This document shows positions 1-5,536 of a DNA stretch of 5,536 nucleotides, one piece after another. The stretch comes from Bacteroidota bacterium (lineage in GTDB: Bacteria; Bacteroidota; Bacteroidia; Bacteroidales; CG2-30-32-10): assembly GCA_013334735.1 (NCBI GenBank), contig JAAXXA010000226.1:1-5536 (forward strand), given 5' to 3'. The notes under the pieces were generated by a model that worked only from the letters and a program-made list of their open reading frames with translations, was not told the DNA's origin and did not search any database. A program made the translations under genes and the position numbers. The first letter of the stretch is position 1. Every line of letters begins with the position of its first letter.

Positions 1-357
1 AACAAAAAGACCTTCTTCTCTAACTCTGTGAGCTATTCCGGTGTAGTCGCTATCGCTGGAAACGATACAAAAACCATCGACTAGTTTTGCATGCATTATG
101 TCCATTGCATCAATTATTAAAGCGCTATCGGTAGAGTTTTTCCCTTTAGTATAAGCAAACTTTTGAATAGGACGAATTGCATAGGTGTTCAGTTGATTTT
201 TCCAAACATTCATGTGTTGAGTTGTGAAGTCGGCATAAATACGTTTTATTGTTACCCGCCCGAATTTAGCGGCTTCATTTAGTATAAGATCAATGAGGTT
301 AGCTTCGGCATTATCACCGTCGATAAGGACTGCTATTCTTCTGTTGTCTGATGCCAT
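1..357 (-). CDS. NYN domain (LabA/DUF88-type) PIN-like nuclease, 5' part only
   Basis: Translating the minus strand from the ATG at 357-355 gives 119 uninterrupted residues that run off the left edge, so the C-terminus is missing. The protein starts MASDNRRIAVLIDGDNAEAN, the first strand and acidic motif of NYN/PIN-like nucleases. It continues with a KGKNSTDSALIIDAMD motif (residues 71-86) and a CIVSSDSDYTGIAHRVREEG motif (97-116). The conserved acidic residues of the fold are visible as D13, D15, D77, D102 and D104; in this family they coordinate a metal ion for RNA cleavage. Many bacterial members also carry a C-terminal OST-HTH/LOTUS RNA-binding domain, which would lie outside this window. 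The family is cytoplasmic and presumed to act on RNA; the substrate is unknown. The start is chosen because the family motif begins within a few residues of this ATG. No Shine-Dalgarno sequence is visible, as is usual in Bacteroidota. The family call is firm and the biological role is not. Confidence 0.9.
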   Translation of the reverse strand, partial: MASDNRRIAVLIDGDNAEANLIDLILNEAAKFGRVTIKRIYADFTTQHMNVWKNQLNTYAIRPIQKFAYTKGKNSTDSALIIDAMDIMHAKLVDGFCIVSSDSDYTGIAHRVREEGLFV

Positions 358-390
358 AGACTTTATAGTTTAAGGGATATTAAATATAAA

Positions 391-419
391 ACGGGACAAA
401 TTATTTAGTGTTTGTCCGT
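391..419 (-). promoter_or_regulatory. Stem-loop in the leader of the NYN gene
   Basis: ACGGGACAAA (391-400) pairs with TTTGTCCGT (411-419) as a 9-bp stem with one bulged G, around a 10-base loop (401-410). Read in the gene's direction, the hairpin ends 33 bases before the NYN start codon and is followed by the AT-rich stretch TTTATATTTA. It could be a weak terminator for transcription arriving from the large gene, or a leader structure or operator controlling the NYN gene. The structure is directly visible; the function is inferred. Confidence 0.45.
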
Positions 420-450
420 AATACCCGTAAATTTTGAAATAATTTATTTA

Positions 451-524
451 AGAACAAGGATTAACGATTTTAGATTTATGATTTTCAAGTACTTCTAAAA
501 TCATAAATCGATGTTCCTTGTTCT
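451..524. repeat. Long two-tier palindrome (MITE/REP-like hairpin)
   Basis: AGAACAAGGA (451-460) is perfectly complementary to TCCTTGTTCT (515-524), giving a 10-bp outer stem. Inside it, GATTTATGATTTT (473-485) is perfectly complementary to AAAATCATAAATC (497-509), giving a 13-bp inner stem around an 11-base loop that itself contains AAGTACTT. The two stems are separated by an asymmetric internal loop (461-472 versus 510-514). The left arm reads as three degenerate 7-mers, GATTTTA, GATTTAT and GATTTTC (466-486), and the sequence TTCTAAAATC occurs at both 493-502 and 521-530. There is no coding capacity. It resembles a dispersed intergenic palindrome, but multicopy status cannot be seen from one window. 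Confidence 0.65.
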
Positions 525-575
525 AAAATCAAAAACATTATACATTACAGACAGACTCTATTTGATTTTTCAATT

Positions 576-591
576 TTGGGCTAAAGCCCAA
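576..591. repeat. Compact perfect hairpin TTGGGCT/AGCCCAA
   Basis: TTGGGCT (576-582) and AGCCCAA (585-591) form a perfect inverted repeat with only two bases between the arms; in practice the loop would open to about four or more bases. It lies just beside the REP-like cluster. On the plus strand the following bases are T-rich (TTTAGTATCTTTTATT), but no plus-strand gene ends here, so a terminator role is not supported. It is most likely a member of the same intergenic palindrome family. Confidence 0.5.
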
Positions 592-609
592 TTTAGTATC
601 TTTTATTAA

Positions 610-724
610 CCACGACCTAAGCTTCGACTCCGCTCAGCTACCAAAGGTCGTGGCTATTGAGCTGGCACTAGCTCTAAATGGTTGCCACCACATAAACTTC
701 TGCTACATATAGTCGTGGCTATTG
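610..724. repeat. REP-like palindrome cluster
   Basis: Three inverted repeats follow one another. CCACGACCT (610-618) pairs with AGGTCGTGG (645-653), a 9-bp perfect stem with a 26-base loop. GAGCT (659-663) pairs with AGCTC (670-674). GCCAC (684-688) pairs with GTGGC (715-719), with further AC/GT pairing across one mismatch. The 13-base sequence GTCGTGGCTATTG is present twice in direct orientation (647-659 and 712-724), so the cluster looks like two diverged copies of one unit. The loop at 621-638 contains GCTTCGACTCCGCTCAGC, a string I associate from memory with dispersed intergenic repeats. REP families of this type are often mobilised by Y1 (RAYT) transposases, but none is in the window. 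Confidence 0.6.
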
Positions 725-771
725 CAGATGTATAATTCTATTCAGGTCATCTCAATACATTCACCAATTGG

Positions 772-788
772 CGGACACTCGATGTCCG
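772..788. repeat. Small hairpin CGGACA/TGTCCG
   Basis: CGGACA (772-777) and TGTCCG (783-788) form a perfect 6-bp stem with a five-base loop, CTCGA. A competing pairing exists between GCGGA (771-775) and TCCGC (796-800), and the palindrome CCAATTGG lies directly to the left (763-770). It is about 75 bases past the stop codon of the large gene in that gene's direction. It lacks a T-run, so it is either part of another intergenic repeat or a structure protecting the 3' end of the mRNA. Confidence 0.4.
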
Positions 789-862
789 GAATATTTCCGC
801 AAGTGCAGAACATTTGATGAACAGAAAACTTTTCGCATGAACGAAACTCTCGGTGAATGATA

Positions 863-3800
863 CTATTCTTTTACAATTTTCTTAAATTCAAAAGCCTTGC
901 TGTTTTCAAATTTTATTGAATAAACACCCTGAGCAAAACCGTTTGTTTTAACGATAGTTTTATCCAGCATATTTCCTTTAAAAACAATTTGTCCGATAGA
1001 ATTTGATATTTCAAAATTTGTGGTCTTTGTATTACCTTTAATTTCAATAATTAATTCATCAGATACCGGATTAGGATACATTATTATTGTTTCATCATTT
1101 TCAAAATTTGCAATTCCTGCATTTGTAATATGAATTGTGTTAGATGGTAAAGAACTACATCCATTTTCTCCTTTAATAATATCATAATAATCACCATTTG
1201 AAGTTACAGTATAGTTTTGGTCTGTAGCACCTTCGATGAAACCGTTTTGATCAAACCATGTGTTACCTGTTGCGGTATTTGAGTGCAAAACAGCGCCATT
1301 TAAAGTTATTACGGGTGTTGCGGGAATATTTTCAACAGTAATAGTAATTTTTGAAGTATCGCCGTCGCCGCATGAATTATGACCATATACTAAAATATCA
1401 CCTGAAACAGCTGATGTTCCAAAATCAACCAAGATACTATTAGTTTCGCTTGTTCCAGTAACTCCTGTTGGTAAAGTCCACACATAAGAAGTTGCATCTG
1501 CAATTCCTGTAACATCATAAGTATAATTCGTACCCTTACAAACGCTTGTTAAACCATTAATTGAACCTTCACCAGAGGGAATACTTATTACATTAACAGT
1601 AGCCGAACCGGAGAATAACGAAGAACAAGAGCCACTTTTAACTTCAGCTCTGTACGTCCAGGCGCCAAGTGTAGGAGGCGCTTCGCGATATGTTGCGCTT
1701 GTATCTGCAATATCGATCCATGTACCGCTATTTACTCTTTTTTGCCACTTAATAATATTCCCGTTGTGCCCGCTTAGTGATAGGGTTCCTGTTGAATCTC
1801 CTATACAAGTACTACCGCCTCCACTAACAGAACCTGCAATTGTGAGAGGATAAACAGTAACTATATATGGAGCTGAAGCTATGCCGTATCCGGCGCTGTT
1901 ATGCCCCTTTACAGTAATCTGAACCTGCCCAGTAAAGGTATTATTCCAATCCACGGTACCCGTTAAGCTTGTACCACTAATGGTACCTGCTCCCGATGGT
2001 GTAATTTCCCATGTATAAGAAGTGGCATTATTTGCGCCTGTTGTAGTAAAGACAGCATTTACCGGATTAATACAAAATATACTATCGCCTGTAGGTGTTG
2101 ACGCTTGATTTGGGAGTGGATCATTTACCGTTAATGTGTATGTATTGGAAGAATTAGTGAAATTTCCAGCGCCATCATAAGCTTTCACATACCATGTATA
2201 TGTATTATTTGGTAAATCAAAAGGTAAGAGTTTAGAAGTATCAGGAGAAAGAACTGAAACCGGCGTTTGACCTGAAATACATATTTCATATCGTTGTATG
2301 CCACTACCTGTATCTGAAGAATGATGCCATTTAAACGTAGGTCTTGCAATAGTGCTTGTTGAATTATCAACAGGTTCCATAATAGTAAAATTTGCAGGAG
2401 CTACCCAGTCAACGTAAAAAGTCCATGTTTGTGTTGATTGGCGGACATTTCCAACATTATCAAAAACTTTTATATACCAGGTATATGTTCCTTGAGCTAA
2501 AGCGCTGCTTGGAGCAACTGTGGTTTGTGTTATCGGAATACTATCTCTATTTTTAACTCCGTTTATCCATAATTGATATTTACCTAAACCACTACCTCCA
2601 ATGCTATCGGTAGCTGCTTGCCAGCTAAGGTTTGGCGTAGGTAATGCTACACCCTGATTATTTGCAGGAGATATCAAACTGAATGCATTGGGTTTTGCAT
2701 CATCAACATTAAATAAAGATGAATAAGTACACTGATTATTCAGAAGGGAGTCATACCCTACCAAATACCAATTATGTTGACCATAAGATAAAGGGGAAGT
2801 TATTGTCCATGTAGTGTCTGTTAAACTATCTTTAACTAATATTCCATCAATATATAGTTGAAACATTCTAAATCCAGAACCTTCATCAAAAGCTCTATAC
2901 CATAAAAAAGCAGGTTTTGTATTTTGCACATACTGATCATTTACAGGGAATTTTAACACGCATAAATCACTTAAATTTTGTTTCGAACTTGGCGCAAAAG
3001 AGCTAGCCAAAAGATATCCATTGTTATGATTCGGAGATCTATCTTTTAACAAAGTTCCTGAACTTTCGTTTGCTTTATAATATAAAACCAAACCAAATTC
3101 ATCACCACATAAAGGAATGTCTTTATATTGAACAATTTCATTTTGCGTTCTCGCACTATTCCAGATTCTTATTTCATCAATAGAACCAGAGAAGCTTGTT
3201 TCAAGTGTATCATAACTTCCGATTAACAGATCATTTATATTATTAGGATGCGCAAAATTTGGGGAGGTGTATGAAGTGTCTAAAACTCCATTAATGTATA
3301 ATTTAAAAATTGTATTATCCATTGTTATTGCAATATGAGTCCATGCTCCTGTCGGAATAGTATTATTACTTAAAAAAGATTTTTGTTCATAATTTTCATA
3401 CCAGTAGAACATCAATTTCCCTGTATTGTCAATGCAAAGAGAATAAGGCATATCATTATAATACCCATTTCCTTTATAAATTATCGGATTAATATAATTT
3501 AAAGCAGTCAATTTAACCCATGCTTCCAAAGTAATTTTTTTATTTACAGGTAAATCTAAAGACGAATTATAATGAACACGAGCATAATTGTCGGTTTGAA
3601 AAGATAAGCAAGTATTTGCATTATTAACAGGAGGCAAATTATCCACTTTTAATGTTCTGGTTTGTGTGGAATTGATAGTATTACCAACATTATCAACGGC
3701 AACAATATACCATGTATGTGCGCCATTTGATAAGCCGGCATGAGGTGTCGAAAAAACAGTTCCTACAGGTATATTATCGACATTTAAACTTCCATCAATC

Positions 3801-5464
3801 CATAATTGGTATTTAGAAAGCCCGCTGTTAGCATCGCTTGAAGCGCTCCAAGTAAAGACAGGCAGCAAGTTTGTTAACCATGAATTTTCAGCAGGTGAAA
3901 CAAGGTTAAATGCAGTGGGTTGCGTGGCATCAACATTAAAACTCCATGTTTCGTTTGATTGGATTATGCAACCATTGCTTGCAACCACATGCCATGTGTG
4001 CATACCGCTGCTAATCGCTTCGGACGATTGAATATTATAAAAGTTAGTATCTATATTGTCTTTTTTCAACACTCCATCAATGTATAAGCGATATACAAGC
4101 GCATTTGATGATGCGCCCCATTTAAACAAAGGTGTTGCCGAAGCCCAAGCACCGTTTGCCGGTAAGGATAAGCTAAATGTACCGGGATTTGTAGCTAAAT
4201 TATTTATTGAAACATTAAGCGAAGATGTTTCGCTGCCTGTACAACCAGATTTAAAGCCCTGTACATTAACCAAGACATTGCCATTATAAGTAGCGCTCCA
4301 TGTAACAGTAGAAGTTGTTCCTGTTCCGGAAATTGTACCTGCTTCGGGAGGGTCTAATGTCCAAATATAAGAAGTGGCGGAATCAGCGCCTGTAGTTGTA
4401 TATTGAGTAGTGTTAGAGGGATTACAGAAGTTGGTTATTCCTGAAGGTTGCCCGGGTTTACCTGTACACCATCCGCCATTAGTGGTTTTCAGTAATAATC
4501 CCAAATAACCAACAGTATAGCCAGTGTTAGCATTAGTAAAAAACACTGAAGGCAGATCATAAGTATTTCCGCTTGTTTGTATTAACCAAGTAGCTCCGCC
4601 ATCGCTTGTTTTAAGAATTGTTCCATTATAGCCAACTGCACAACCATTATTAACATCAGAGAAATATACTGAATTTAATTTTTCATTTGTTTCTCTTGTT
4701 TGTAAGGTCCAGTTTGTTCCTCCATTAATAGTTTTCAGGATTGTTCCATTATTACCAACAGCGTATCCGGTATTGGCATCAACGAAATGAACTGAGTTTA
4801 AATAATAAGTTGTCCCGCTTGTTTGAGGTGCCCATGTTACTCCTCCATCGGTAGTTTTTAATATTGCTCCGGCATGTGTGCCATAAGGACCAATTCCGCC
4901 AACAGCAAAACCTATTTTAGAATCAACAAAATAAATAGAATATAAAAAATTTGTTGAATAGTCCATTATTGTTTCCCAACTAGCTCCGCCATCTGTAGTT
5001 TTTAGCATCAGCCCACTAGTGGTCCAGTTACTTGAGCCATAAGTTCCCACAGCAAAACCGGTATCAGCATCAGCAAAATAAATGGAATAGATATCATAAT
5101 TAGAATCAAAAAACTGAGGTGTCCAGTTGGCGCCTCCATCGGTAGTTTTTATAATTACTCCATTCAAATCTCCAACAGCGAATCCATTAGTGGTATCTGT
5201 AAAAAAAACAGAAAGTAATTCTATAGAGTATTCTTGACAAGTTTCGCATGTTTGAGTTGTCCAGCTTGTACCTCCATCGGTAGTTTTAAGAATTACTCCG
5301 GCATCACCAACAGCGTAACCTCTATTAGAATCCAGAAAAAATACCGAACGTAAGAAAACCGGAGTTCCGGTATTTTGTGGATACCATTGCGCTTTAATCG
5401 TTATTGAGCTAAAAAGTAGTACACAAAGAGCAATCGCAGTAAAAATAAAAGATCTTGTTTTCAT
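863..5464 (-). CDS. Large modular T9SS-secreted surface protein (propeller, LamG, Ig/PKD repeats)
   Basis: This 1533-residue protein is complete, with ATG at 5464-5462 and a TAG stop at 865-863. In order it has: an N-terminal signal peptide (residues 1-25, likely cleaved at IKA|QW); a seven-bladed Ycf48/BNR-type propeller (about 27-334); a PKD-like domain (335-423); two Ig/FN3-like repeats (424-609); a LamG-type jellyroll (614-835); three more Ig/FN3-like repeats (836-1115); PKD-like domains at 1116-1205 and 1294-1378 with Ig-like segments between and after; and a T9SS type A sorting domain (1459-1533). The start is secure: the next in-frame codon upstream that matters is a stop at 5491-5489, with no alternative ATG between. 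In this kind of protein the signal peptide directs Sec export and the C-terminal domain directs passage through the outer membrane by T9SS. No catalytic domain is recognised; binding or adhesion is the likely role, by inference from the modules. Its neighbour is an unrelated nuclease gene. Confidence 0.93.
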   Translation of the reverse strand: MKTRSFIFTAIALCVLLFSSITIKAQWYPQNTGTPVFLRSVFFLDSNRGYAVGDAGVILKTTDGGTSWTTQTCETCQEYSIELLSVFFTDTTNGFAVGDLNGVIIKTTDGGANWTPQFFDSNYDIYSIYFADADTGFAVGTYGSSNWTTSGLMLKTTDGGASWETIMDYSTNFLYSIYFVDSKIGFAVGGIGPYGTHAGAILKTTDGGVTWAPQTSGTTYYLNSVHFVDANTGYAVGNNGTILKTINGGTNWTLQTRETNEKLNSVYFSDVNNGCAVGYNGTILKTSDGGATWLIQTSGNTYDLPSVFFTNANTGYTVGYLGLLLKTTNGGWCTGKPGQPSGITNFCNPSNTTQYTTTGADSATSYIWTLDPPEAGTISGTGTTSTVTWSATYNGNVLVNVQGFKSGCTGSETSSLNVSINNLATNPGTFSLSLPANGAWASATPLFKWGASSNALVYRLYIDGVLKKDNIDTNFYNIQSSEAISSGMHTWHVVASNGCIIQSNETWSFNVDATQPTAFNLVSPAENSWLTNLLPVFTWSASSDANSGLSKYQLWIDGSLNVDNIPVGTVFSTPHAGLSNGAHTWYIVAVDNVGNTINSTQTRTLKVDNLPPVNNANTCLSFQTDNYARVHYNSSLDLPVNKKITLEAWVKLTALNYINPIIYKGNGYYNDMPYSLCIDNTGKLMFYWYENYEQKSFLSNNTIPTGAWTHIAITMDNTIFKLYINGVLDTSYTSPNFAHPNNINDLLIGSYDTLETSFSGSIDEIRIWNSARTQNEIVQYKDIPLCGDEFGLVLYYKANESSGTLLKDRSPNHNNGYLLASSFAPSSKQNLSDLCVLKFPVNDQYVQNTKPAFLWYRAFDEGSGFRMFQLYIDGILVKDSLTDTTWTITSPLSYGQHNWYLVGYDSLLNNQCTYSSLFNVDDAKPNAFSLISPANNQGVALPTPNLSWQAATDSIGGSGLGKYQLWINGVKNRDSIPITQTTVAPSSALAQGTYTWYIKVFDNVGNVRQSTQTWTFYVDWVAPANFTIMEPVDNSTSTIARPTFKWHHSSDTGSGIQRYEICISGQTPVSVLSPDTSKLLPFDLPNNTYTWYVKAYDGAGNFTNSSNTYTLTVNDPLPNQASTPTGDSIFCINPVNAVFTTTGANNATSYTWEITPSGAGTISGTSLTGTVDWNNTFTGQVQITVKGHNSAGYGIASAPYIVTVYPLTIAGSVSGGGSTCIGDSTGTLSLSGHNGNIIKWQKRVNSGTWIDIADTSATYREAPPTLGAWTYRAEVKSGSCSSLFSGSATVNVISIPSGEGSINGLTSVCKGTNYTYDVTGIADATSYVWTLPTGVTGTSETNSILVDFGTSAVSGDILVYGHNSCGDGDTSKITITVENIPATPVITLNGAVLHSNTATGNTWFDQNGFIEGATDQNYTVTSNGDYYDIIKGENGCSSLPSNTIHITNAGIANFENDETIIMYPNPVSDELIIEIKGNTKTTNFEISNSIGQIVFKGNMLDKTIVKTNGFAQGVYSIKFENSKAFEFKKIVKE
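866..1090 (-). other. T9SS type A C-terminal sorting domain
   Basis: Residues 1459-1533 match the type A sorting domain: the opening MYPNPVSDELIIEI (1462-1475), a central FEISNSIGQIVFKG (1484-1497), then T-I-V-x-T-N-G-F-A-Q-G-V-Y-S-I-K-F (1503-1519) and the terminal FEFKKIVKE. In characterised members this domain targets the protein to the type IX translocon, after which it is usually removed and the protein anchored to the surface or released. The T9SS machinery is not in this window. Confidence 0.92.
1124..2119 (-). repeat. PKD-like and Ig-like domain array before the sorting signal
   Basis: Residues 1116-1205 are a PKD-like domain strongly similar to that at 335-423. Residues 1206-1293 form an Ig-like unit of the type common in Bacteroidota (CIGDSTGTLSLSGHNG, then IIKWQKRVNSGTWIDI and TYRAEVKSGSC). 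Residues 1294-1378 are a third PKD-like domain (SVCKGTNYTYDVTG, ATSYVWTLPTG, YGHNSCGDGD). Residues 1379-1447 resemble a short final Ig-like unit (NTWFDQNGFIEGATDQNYTV, then NGCSS). Boundaries are approximate. Confidence 0.65.
2120..2959 (-). repeat. Three further Ig/FN3-like repeats
   Basis: Residues 836-922, 923-1019 and 1020-1115 repeat the unit seen before the jellyroll. Conserved landmarks include P-x-F-x-W or P-x-L-S-W, SG-(F/L/I)-x-(M/K/R)-(F/Y), (Y/W)-I-(D/N)-G in two of the copies, and a W-Y-(L/V/I)-x-x-x-D strand near the end. The fourth copy is closest to the second: both contain KYQLWI(D/N)G, DNVGN and STQT. The fifth copy is the most diverged and has ICISG in place of the IDG motif. 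Confidence 0.7.
2960..3625 (-). other. LamG-type (concanavalin-like) jellyroll domain
   Basis: Residues 614-835 show the Laminin_G_3/LamGL pattern: CLSF at the first strand, ITLEAWVKL (644-652), GAWTHIAITMDN (706-717), KLYINGVLDTS (721-731), LLIGSYD (746-752) and the diagnostic SGSIDEIRIWNSARTQNEI (759-777). Cysteines at 619, 786 and 835 may form a disulphide. In other proteins this fold binds glycans or protein ligands. It sits between the second and third Ig/FN3-like repeats, as if inserted into a five-repeat array. Confidence 0.85.
3638..4462 (-). repeat. PKD-like domain plus two Ig/FN3-like repeats
   Basis: Residues 335-423 have the PKD-like pattern TTGADSATSYIWTL ... GTISGTGTTSTVTW, which recurs as a clear homologue near residues 1140-1172. 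Residues 424-513 and 514-609 are two copies of a roughly 90-residue unit. Its pattern is F-x-L-x-x-P-x-(N/E)-x ... P-x-F-x-W, then (Y/K)-x-L-(Y/W)-I-D-G, then G-x-H-T-W-(H/Y)-(V/I)-V-A, ending F/L-x-V-D. Such units are rigid spacers or carbohydrate- and protein-binding modules in Bacteroidota surface proteins. Confidence 0.7.
4463..5386 (-). repeat. Seven-repeat Ycf48/BNR-type beta-propeller segment
   Basis: The hallmark LKT(T/S)(D/N)GG occurs seven times, at residues 58-65, 104-111, 153-160, 201-208, 242-249, 283-290 and 324-331, each preceded by a (G)(F/Y)xVG strand and most followed by W-x-x-Q. Spacing is 46, 49, 48, then 41, 41 and 41 residues, so the minimal blade is 41 residues and the first blades carry extra loops. 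The N-terminal W-Y-P-Q (27-30) matches the strand that is degenerate after the seventh motif, which suggests a closed ring sealed by the N-terminus. The same 17-base string is repeated exactly in the DNA at 4842-4858, 5133-5149 and 5271-5287. This fold is also found in the photosystem II assembly factor Ycf48, but here it serves as a secreted binding module. Confidence 0.85.
5390..5464 (-). other. Signal peptide of the large secreted protein
   Basis: Residues 1-25 show the classic Sec layout: a short basic start (MKTR), a hydrophobic core (about residues 6-18, FIFTAIALCVLLF), a polar stretch and a probable signal peptidase I site after I-K-A at residue 25, just before QW. The single Cys (C14) lies inside the hydrophobic core and is not followed by a lipobox-like end, so a lipoprotein is unlikely. 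Confidence 0.85.
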
Positions 5465-5470
5465 ATTATA

Positions 5471-5536
5471 TTGGTTATTGGTTATTGGTTAATGGTTAAT
5501 GGTTAATGGTTAATGGTTAATGGTTAATGGTTAATG
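5471..5536. repeat. 7-bp tandem repeat array next to the large gene's start
   Basis: From 5471 there are three copies of TTGGTTA (5471-5491), six copies of ATGGTTA (5492-5533) and a partial copy (ATG) reaching the window edge, so the array may continue. The two unit types differ only at the first base and sit in homogeneous blocks. In the gene's direction the unit reads TAACCAA or TAACCAT. Because 7 is not a multiple of 3 and each unit contains TAA, the array closes all three forward frames within 21 bases. It ends 6 bases before the start codon and so occupies the place of the 5' untranslated region; the promoter must lie inside or beyond it. Confidence 0.9.

Larger units (their letters stand above)
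358..862. other. Repeat-rich intergenic region, no gene
   Basis: These 505 bases separate the stop of the large secreted-protein gene (863) from the start of the NYN gene (357). I see no coding region, tRNA or rRNA. The region is instead filled with inverted repeats at 391-419, 451-524, 576-591, 610-653, 659-674, 684-719 and 772-788, described separately. The part at 725-771 and the part at 789-862 contain only weak short palindromes. No strong terminator (GC-rich stem followed by a T-run in the minus direction) is evident directly after the large gene. Confidence 0.8.

Noticed and set aside
396..450. Bacteroidota-type promoter (TAnnTTTG with upstream TTG) for the NYN gene
   Set aside because: The nearest match in the minus direction, TAATTTG, has the wrong internal spacing, lies within the hairpin and has no TTG at the expected distance.
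621..760. Remnant of a coding gene or transposase
   Set aside because: No frame gives a sustained or recognisable peptide; the region is explained by palindromes and direct repeats.
824..846. Possible terminator after the large gene (TTTCG/CGAAA with nearby GAAAACTTTTC)
   Set aside because: The stem is only 5 bp, AT-rich and followed by a short mixed T stretch in the minus direction; too weak to call.
2185..2370. Second short open frame of 61 codons
   Set aside because: It overlaps the Ig-like repeats of the large gene in another frame and has a low-complexity, Ile/Leu/Gln-rich product without motifs.
4056..4289. Plus-strand open frame of 77 codons
   Set aside because: It lies entirely opposite the PKD/Ig-like part of the large gene, its product matches no family I recognise, and the minus-strand frame there has clear domain structure.
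5471..5536. CRISPR array or telomere-like repeat
   Set aside because: The units are 7 bp with no spacers, and the array is directly next to a gene; it is a simple tandem repeat.

Overview
The window looks like a piece of an AT-rich chromosome from the phylum Bacteroidota. The main evidence is a very large secreted protein that ends in a type IX secretion (T9SS) type A sorting domain, a system essentially confined to that phylum. Neither gene has a Shine-Dalgarno sequence. The intergenic DNA carries palindromes and short tandem repeats of the kind common in environmental Bacteroidota. The sequence alone does not allow a genus or family call.

Layout: both genes are on the minus strand. The left edge (1-357) holds the first 119 codons of a NYN/LabA-type PIN-like nuclease gene, which is cut by the window edge. 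Positions 358-862 are a 505-base intergenic region with no convincing gene. It holds at least five inverted-repeat structures: a leader hairpin at 391-419, a long two-tier palindrome at 451-524, a compact hairpin at 576-591, a REP-like cluster at 610-724 and a small hairpin at 772-788. Positions 863-5464 encode a 1533-residue modular surface or secreted protein. Its order is signal peptide, seven-bladed Ycf48/BNR-type beta-propeller, PKD-like domain, two Ig/FN3-like repeats, LamG-type jellyroll, three more Ig/FN3-like repeats, several PKD/Ig-like domains and the T9SS C-terminal domain. From 5471 to the right edge (5536) the DNA is an array of 7-bp repeats that starts 6 bp from the large gene's start codon.

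The two genes show no functional link. They are co-oriented but separated by a repeat-rich spacer, so co-transcription is doubtful. The large protein has no recognisable catalytic domain and is best read as an adhesin or binding protein exported through the outer membrane. The most interesting signals are the heptamer array abutting its start codon, where copy-number change could affect expression, and the 7-bp periodicity hidden in the arms of the 451-524 palindrome. I found no clear evidence of a wholly new multi-gene system.
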